From positions 152,405 to 216,404 of the forward strand of contig LATX02000247.1 of the NCBI GenBank assembly GCA_001466705.2: 64,000 nucleotides of DNA. Reading direction: 5' to 3'. The position numbers and the translations under genes were made by a program. Every line of letters starts with the position of its first letter. Position 1 is the stretch's first letter. The notes below the pieces were generated by a model. That model was not told the DNA's origin. It saw only the letters and a list, made by a program, of their open reading frames with translations, and did no database searches. Origin of the DNA: Moniliophthora roreri (lineage: Eukaryota; Basidiomycota; Agaricomycetes; Agaricales; Marasmiaceae). Shown in pieces: positions 59,476 to 64,000 of the stretch.

Positions 59476-60195
59476 ACACTGGGATCGTCCGTGTATATGT
59501 CGATCACCTTGGCGATTGCGTTTTCCAGAGCTTTGTCTCCTGCTGGGGAAGGTGCGAAGACGTCAAACAATCGCCGAAGAGTTTCTTCGGGCCCTGTAAT
59601 GTTTTGTGGTGCTCGTAAAGTACCTAGTAATAATTGTGTTAATATCATTTTATGAGCCGAAGCCAAAATAGCATAACCTTCATCCAAGTTGTCCCCATAA
59701 ATGACTGGGATCTTCACCTTCACATCCAGCTGACTTGCATAGTCTGGTACCAGACCACCAGGCCCATCCAACACTGGTGTCCAATCCAAAGAAGCAGGTG
59801 ATATACCTGTTTTCTCGAATGCATCAAAAAGGTCATCAGTGGTGGCTTTTCTCCGCAGACATTCAATTGTATTCTGCGATTCTACAGCCGAGTTGCATGA
59901 TTCGACGGCCGAGACGTATGTTGTCCATGATGAACCTCTTGTGAAAGCTGGATATGTCGGGAGGCTTCCACCCGATTCCACGACTTGCTTTTCATGAAAT
60001 TTATGGGCATGGTGAGGTAAAGGAGGCACCCACAGCACCACGAGCTAGGCCTTCAAGATTTCCATTCAACAGATATAACTTGATTGCAAACCCGCCTGCA
60101 CTTTCACCAAACACAGTGATCTACGAACAACAGTGAGGAGCTGCAAAACTGTCATAGAATGACTTTTACCTTCTCTGGATCCCCACCAAATGCAT
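59476..60195 (-). CDS. Type-B carboxylesterase, central part with nucleophile (copy 3)
   Basis: It overlaps 57285-57778 and extends about 225 bp further toward the 5' end. It supplies AFGGDPEKV and the nucleophile elbow GESAGG (about 60091-60108), then LYLLNGNLEGLARGA, a 46-nt intron (GTGGGT...AAAG), and QVVESGGSLPTYPAF. The N-terminus, with the signal peptide and oxyanion HGGG, is lost at the join at 60196. Combined with copy 1 it represents one gene. Confidence 0.85.
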
Positions 60196-60196
60196 N
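60196..60196. other. Contig join (single N)
   Basis: Carboxylesterase sequence on the left, P450 sequence on the right; both genes lose their 5' ends here. Confidence 0.85.
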
Positions 60197-60895
60197 GATA
60201 GCGCAGGCGTTGAAGTCGGGTACACGGAGGATATAGTCAAGGAAACAGCTGCAAGCATGTACGAAGGTATGTTATTCTAGCTTGCGTTGTCATAGCTTCC
60301 ACCTGATGAAAGTAGCGGGAACGGATACTGCCCACACAGGACTTATGTCTTTTATACTGGCAATGCTGTGTTTCCCTGAATACCAAGTCAAAGCGCAACA
60401 AGAGATTGATCGAGTCGTTGGGTCTGAAAGACTTCCTGACCTTGGTGATAAGGATTCCTTACCCTATTGCAACGCGATTATGCATGAGGTATCGAGGTCA
60501 GGTCTAAACTCGATTCGTTTCATTACGGAAGGTACTCAGGGGTCTGATTTCTATGCAGATGGTTACCTGTTGCGTCGTTGAGTCAGCTACTATGCTCAAT
60601 TTTATCGAGGGGTACTCACCATGGAATTGGAATATTAGTCATCCGCTATATCTACTATGAAGATGAATACCGCGGCTATCGCATTCCAAAAAATTCAACG
60701 ATTCTTTCAAACACCTGGTTAGTCTTCCTGACCTTTTTTCAATGAACTATCCTTATTCATCTTCCTATGACTCCAAGGGCAATATCTCACGACGAAGACA
60801 CGTATCCATCTCCAGAACAATTCAACCCCGAGCGATGGACTAAAGACGACAAGCTCGATACCGATATGAGAGATACGACCGCTATCTTTGGTTTT
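60197..60895 (+). CDS. Cytochrome P450, central fragment (allele 1)
   Basis: Runs from just before the I-helix to the region before the haem loop. It contains the I-helix AGTDTAHTG, FPEYQVKAQQEIDRVVG, LPYCNAIM, and EDEYRGYRIPKNST followed by ISHDEDTYPSPEQFNPERW. Compared with the fragment at 61198-61890 it has about ten substitutions in 690 bp (about 2%), so it probably comes from another haplotype. Confidence 0.75.
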
Positions 60896-60896
60896 N
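60896..60896. other. Contig join (single N)
   Basis: Sequence after the N starts upstream in the same P450 gene. Confidence 0.9.
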
Positions 60897-62056
60897 TACG
60901 CCTCACTACTTTCTGGAACACAGCTCGGACACTGATATCAAGATCCAAACAGAATGCTATTCCGTGGCTCAAGTACCTTCCTGATTGGTTCCCCGGTGCG
61001 GCGTTCAAAAGACAGGCAAAGGAATGGAAGAGCCTGTATCAGAAAATGGCAAATGTACCTTTCAAAGTCACAAAGGACAATATCGTGGGTGACAGTTTAC
61101 ATTCCTTCAAAAGCTTGAACCGAGACTCAATTTACGTCAAGTCCAAGGGTATCGCCCGGGAATCTTTCGTATCGGACGCTTTACAGAAGCTGTTTGACAG
61201 CGCAGGCTTTGAAGTCGGGTACACGAAGGATATAGTCAAGGAAACAGCTGCAAGCATGTACGAAGGTATGTTATTCTAGCTTGCGTTGTCGTAGCTTCCA
61301 CCTGATGAAAGTAGCGGGAACGGATACTGCCCACACAGGACTTATGTCTTTTATACTGGCAATGCTGTGTTTCCCTGAATACCAAGTCAAAGCGCAACAA
61401 GAGATTGATCGAGTCGTTGGGTCTGAAAGACTTCCTGACCTTGGTGATAAGGATTCCTTACCCTATTGCAACGCGATTATGCGTGAGGTATCGAGGTCTG
61501 CTCTAAAATCGATTCGTTTCATTACCAAAGGTACTCAGGGGTCTGATTTCTATGCAGATGGTTGCCTGTTGCATCGTTGAGTCAGTTACTATGCCCAATT
61601 TTATCGGGGGGTACTCACCATGGAATTGAAATATTAGTCATCCGCTATATCTACTATGAAGATGAATACCGCGGCTATCGCATTCCAAAAAATTCAACGA
61701 TTCTTTCAAACGCCTGGTTAGTCTTCCTGACCTTTTTTCAATGAACTATCCTTATTGATCTTCCTATGACTCCAAGGGCAATATCTCACGACGAAGACAC
61801 GTATCCATCTCCAGAACAATTCAACCCCGAGCGATGGATTAAAGACGACAAGCTCGATACCGATATGAGAGATACGACCGCTATCTTTGGTTTTGGGAGA
61901 AGGTTCGCTGTTCGCGTTTATTCGCTCTTCTTCTCCTGAGGTTAAGGAAACATAGAATATGCCCCAGGAGGTTTGTCGCCAACTCAATGATGTTTCTGAC
62001 GATCGTGACTATCCTTGCGGCATTTGATATCGGAAAGTCAGACGGTGAGGATGAGC
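60897..62056 (+). CDS. Cytochrome P450, 5'-truncated (allele 2, first copy)
   Basis: Adds the part before the I-helix (WLKYLPDWFPGAAFKRQ, KEWKSLYQKM, FVSDALQKLF), then the same segments as above, and reaches the haem loop. GFGRR is followed by an intron (GTTCGC...CATAG), then ICPRRFVANS with the haem Cys at 61960-61962. The usual Gly after C-P is Arg. The K-helix ExxR is present as EVSR at about 61485-61497, but the next coding segment (LLCPILSGGTHH) is in another frame and the splice is unclear. Fungal P450s of this kind oxidise terpenoids, aromatics or xenobiotics in the ER. The N-terminal anchor is missing. Confidence 0.8.
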
Positions 62057-62057
62057 N
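62057..62057. other. Contig join (single N)
   Basis: Sequence after the N is identical to 61261 onward (offset 797) for about 795 bp. Confidence 0.9.
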
Positions 62058-63021
62058 CGAAGGTATGTTATTCTAGCTTGCGTTGTCGTAGCTTCCACCT
62101 GATGAAAGTAGCGGGAACGGATACTGCCCACACAGGACTTATGTCTTTTATACTGGCAATGCTGTGTTTCCCTGAATACCAAGTCAAAGCGCAACAAGAG
62201 ATTGATCGAGTCGTTGGGTCTGAAAGACTTCCTGACCTTGGTGATAAGGATTCCTTACCCTATTGCAACGCGATTATGCGTGAGGTATCGAGGTCTGCTC
62301 TAAAATCGATTCGTTTCATTACCAAAGGTACTCAGGGGTCTGATTTCTATGCAGATGGTTGCCTGTTGCATCGTTGAGTCAGTTACTATGCCCAATTTTA
62401 TCGGGGGGTACTCACCATGGAATTGAAATATTAGTCATCCGCTATATCTACTATGAAGATGAATACCGCGGCTATCGCATTCCAAAAAATTCAACGATTC
62501 TTTCAAACGCCTGGTTAGTCTTCCTGACCTTTTTTCAATGAACTATCCTTATTGATCTTCCTATGACTCCAAGGGCAATATCTCACGACGAAGACACGTA
62601 TCCATCTCCAGAACAATTCAACCCCGAGCGATGGATTAAAGACGACAAGCTCGATACCGATATGAGAGATACGACCGCTATCTTTGGTTTTGGGAGAAGG
62701 TTCGCTGTTCGCGTTTATTCGCTCTTCTTCTCCTGAGGTTAAGGAAACATAGAATATGCCCCAGGAGGTTTGTCGCCAACTCAATGATGTTTCTGACGAT
62801 CGTGACTATCCTTGCGGCATTTGATATCGGAAAGTCAGACGGTGAGGATGAGCCGAAAGTGGAGTATACTTCTGCGATACAGAAGTAAGTCATCAGTCGA
62901 TATAACTTTCAGAGGCTATATGTCTTTTTGCAGTCGACCCGTTCCTTTCAAGTGCAAAATCAAGCCGAGGTCAGAGGTCCATGCACGTTTAGTGCGAGAA
63001 GGTTATGAAGATCTCGAGTAG
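62058..63021 (+). CDS. Cytochrome P450, C-terminal half (allele 2, second copy, complete 3' end)
   Basis: Repeats 61261-62055 exactly and continues to the stop. After the haem loop (Cys at 62757-62759) comes MMFLTIVTILAAFDI and GEDEPKVEYTSAIQ, a 50-nt intron, then RPVPFKCKIKPRSEVHARLV and a C-terminal EGYEDLE ending with TAG at 63019-63021. These match the end of microsomal fungal P450s. Only this copy carries the last exon. Confidence 0.8.
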
Positions 63022-63467
63022 TCCTAAAAGCGTGGTTCTTCTACAGTTGGAAAGACGTAAAGTTTTGTTTTTGACACGTTAAATAAATTGTATTTGAAGA
63101 AGGGGCCTATCTATTTTCGAGTCAGGAGGCGTAACACAAGGCAGTTTAGCGCCAAAATGGAGAGGATACGCTTGCCCTCTCGTCCGTCCATTTTTTGTAG
63201 CAGAGGGTTTTCATTGAGGCTCAACGAGATACAGTTTATACTCATTAGATTCGACACCCTGCTCATATACATTCGCCTGTTCCTCGTATTACTTTCCCGA
63301 TTGAGTTGTTGAAAAGCTCTGCTTCGCTGGGGTGATTATGTACATTGGTCCACGGAGGTCAAGCCATTCGAGGTTACCACCTTGGGGAGAATGGCGGATA
63401 GGAGCCTAGTCATAGGAGAGGGGAAAGCTAGTACAGGCAAGCTCTGGGGTTTGATTTGACTACGTCT
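63022..63467. other. Intergenic region
   Basis: 3' flank of the P450; no gene seen. Confidence 0.4.
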
Positions 63468-63969
63468 TTAGGCTAGAAGTGGAATACTTACAGACTTGAT
63501 GCGTAGCCGGAGTACCCCGATACTTTGTACAGCAAACACATTACATCCGATGATTTGTAGGCATTTCGTGATCCTCGCCGGCTCGCATCTAGCTCGCATA
63601 TATTGAGACTTGTACATCTCTCGTGTTGCAAGAGGGTGAAAGAGCCGACAAGTCAGACTGAGATGAATAAGCGCCGTGTCCGTGTATAGTTGAATATCTC
63701 TCCCCAAGCTCGGTCGGAGTGCGCATGTGAATGATTTAAAGCGCTGGTTCCATTTTCAATTGAAGATGAATGCCGAGTGCTATCATTCTTTGATTGCTCT
63801 TGAGAATTCTGCTACTAGATAGCCAATCCAAATCGAGTAATCCTTGCCATAAACCAGTTGCATATATACTGAAAGAAGCTGGGTAAAGGATGGCAATGAG
63901 GAGACCATACTTGTCGTCGTCACCGGAAAAAGTGTGTCGGCGGTTGCCAGAGTTCCGGCTCATGGTCAC
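63468..63969 (-). CDS. Possible F-box protein, 5' part
   Basis: On the minus strand, a frame at 63736-63969 (MTMSRNSGNRRHTFSGDDDK) is followed downstream by 63468-63707, which contains LGRDIQLYTDTALIHLSLTCRLFHPLATREMY in short segments. The LSLTCRLFHPLA core resembles the second half of fungal F-boxes. Splicing between the pieces and the 3' end are not resolved. Low confidence. Confidence 0.3.
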
Positions 63970-64000
63970 GTTATTTATTCGGCTCCGGTTGAAGCACCGT

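Noticed and set aside
57780..60041. Second and third carboxylesterase genes in tandem
   Set aside because: They begin or end at N joins and repeat the same coding sequence with offsets matching contig overlaps, so they are redundant pieces of one gene.

Overview
This window is nuclear DNA of a mushroom-forming basidiomycete (Agaricomycetes). The evidence is the gene style: many 48-66 nt introns with GTRNGT donors and YAG acceptors, micro-exons, and basidiomycete families (an F-box protein with the usual LPxEIL core, DUF6593 proteins, a CFEM GPI-anchored protein, an AA9 LPMO, an ABCC transporter with TMD0). The species cannot be named from the sequence. Gene models were spliced by hand; reading frame was conserved across every junction unless stated.

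Layout. 1-3.4 kb: gene-poor, with palindromic repeats. 3.4-4.5 kb: a small single-pass membrane protein gene split by a solo LTR with a 5-bp target-site duplication. 4.8-7.0 kb: membrane-anchored F-box protein. 11.5-13.3 kb: two convergent paralogues of the split gene; all three share an S/T-rich ectodomain, one TM helix, a basic stop-transfer and a C-terminal PPxY or LPxY motif. 15.3-21.9 kb: full-length ABCC transporter with about 35 exons, including a 1-nt exon. 22.6-23.7 kb: CFEM protein. 25.4-30.9 kb: two low-complexity paralogues flanking an AA9 LPMO. 32-33.4 kb: alpha/beta hydrolase. 33.9-36.2 kb: PHO89/PiT phosphate transporter. 37-38.3 kb: unknown gene with 21-residue repeats. 39.4-41.8 kb: DHA2-type MFS exporter. 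41.8-44.8 kb: tandem array of three DUF6593 genes, one of them broken. 47.0-49.4 kb: intact 627-aa gene of unknown function with an abrupt loss of CpG in its 3' three quarters. 49.7-52.5 kb: decayed coding sequence.

52.6-63 kb is assembly redundancy. Six single-N joins (54059, 57779, 59475, 60196, 60896, 62057) each put two overlapping contig ends side by side. The apparent repeats of a type-B carboxylesterase and a cytochrome P450 are therefore overlapping copies, some allelic, of one divergent gene pair whose 5' ends are both missing. Gene counts and copy numbers here should not be taken literally.

Nutritional and surface functions dominate the readable genes: lignocellulose attack (AA9, hydrolase, carboxylesterase, P450), phosphate uptake, efflux (ABCC, MFS) and cell surface (CFEM, PY-motif membrane proteins). 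No CRISPR, rRNA or convincing tRNA gene was seen.
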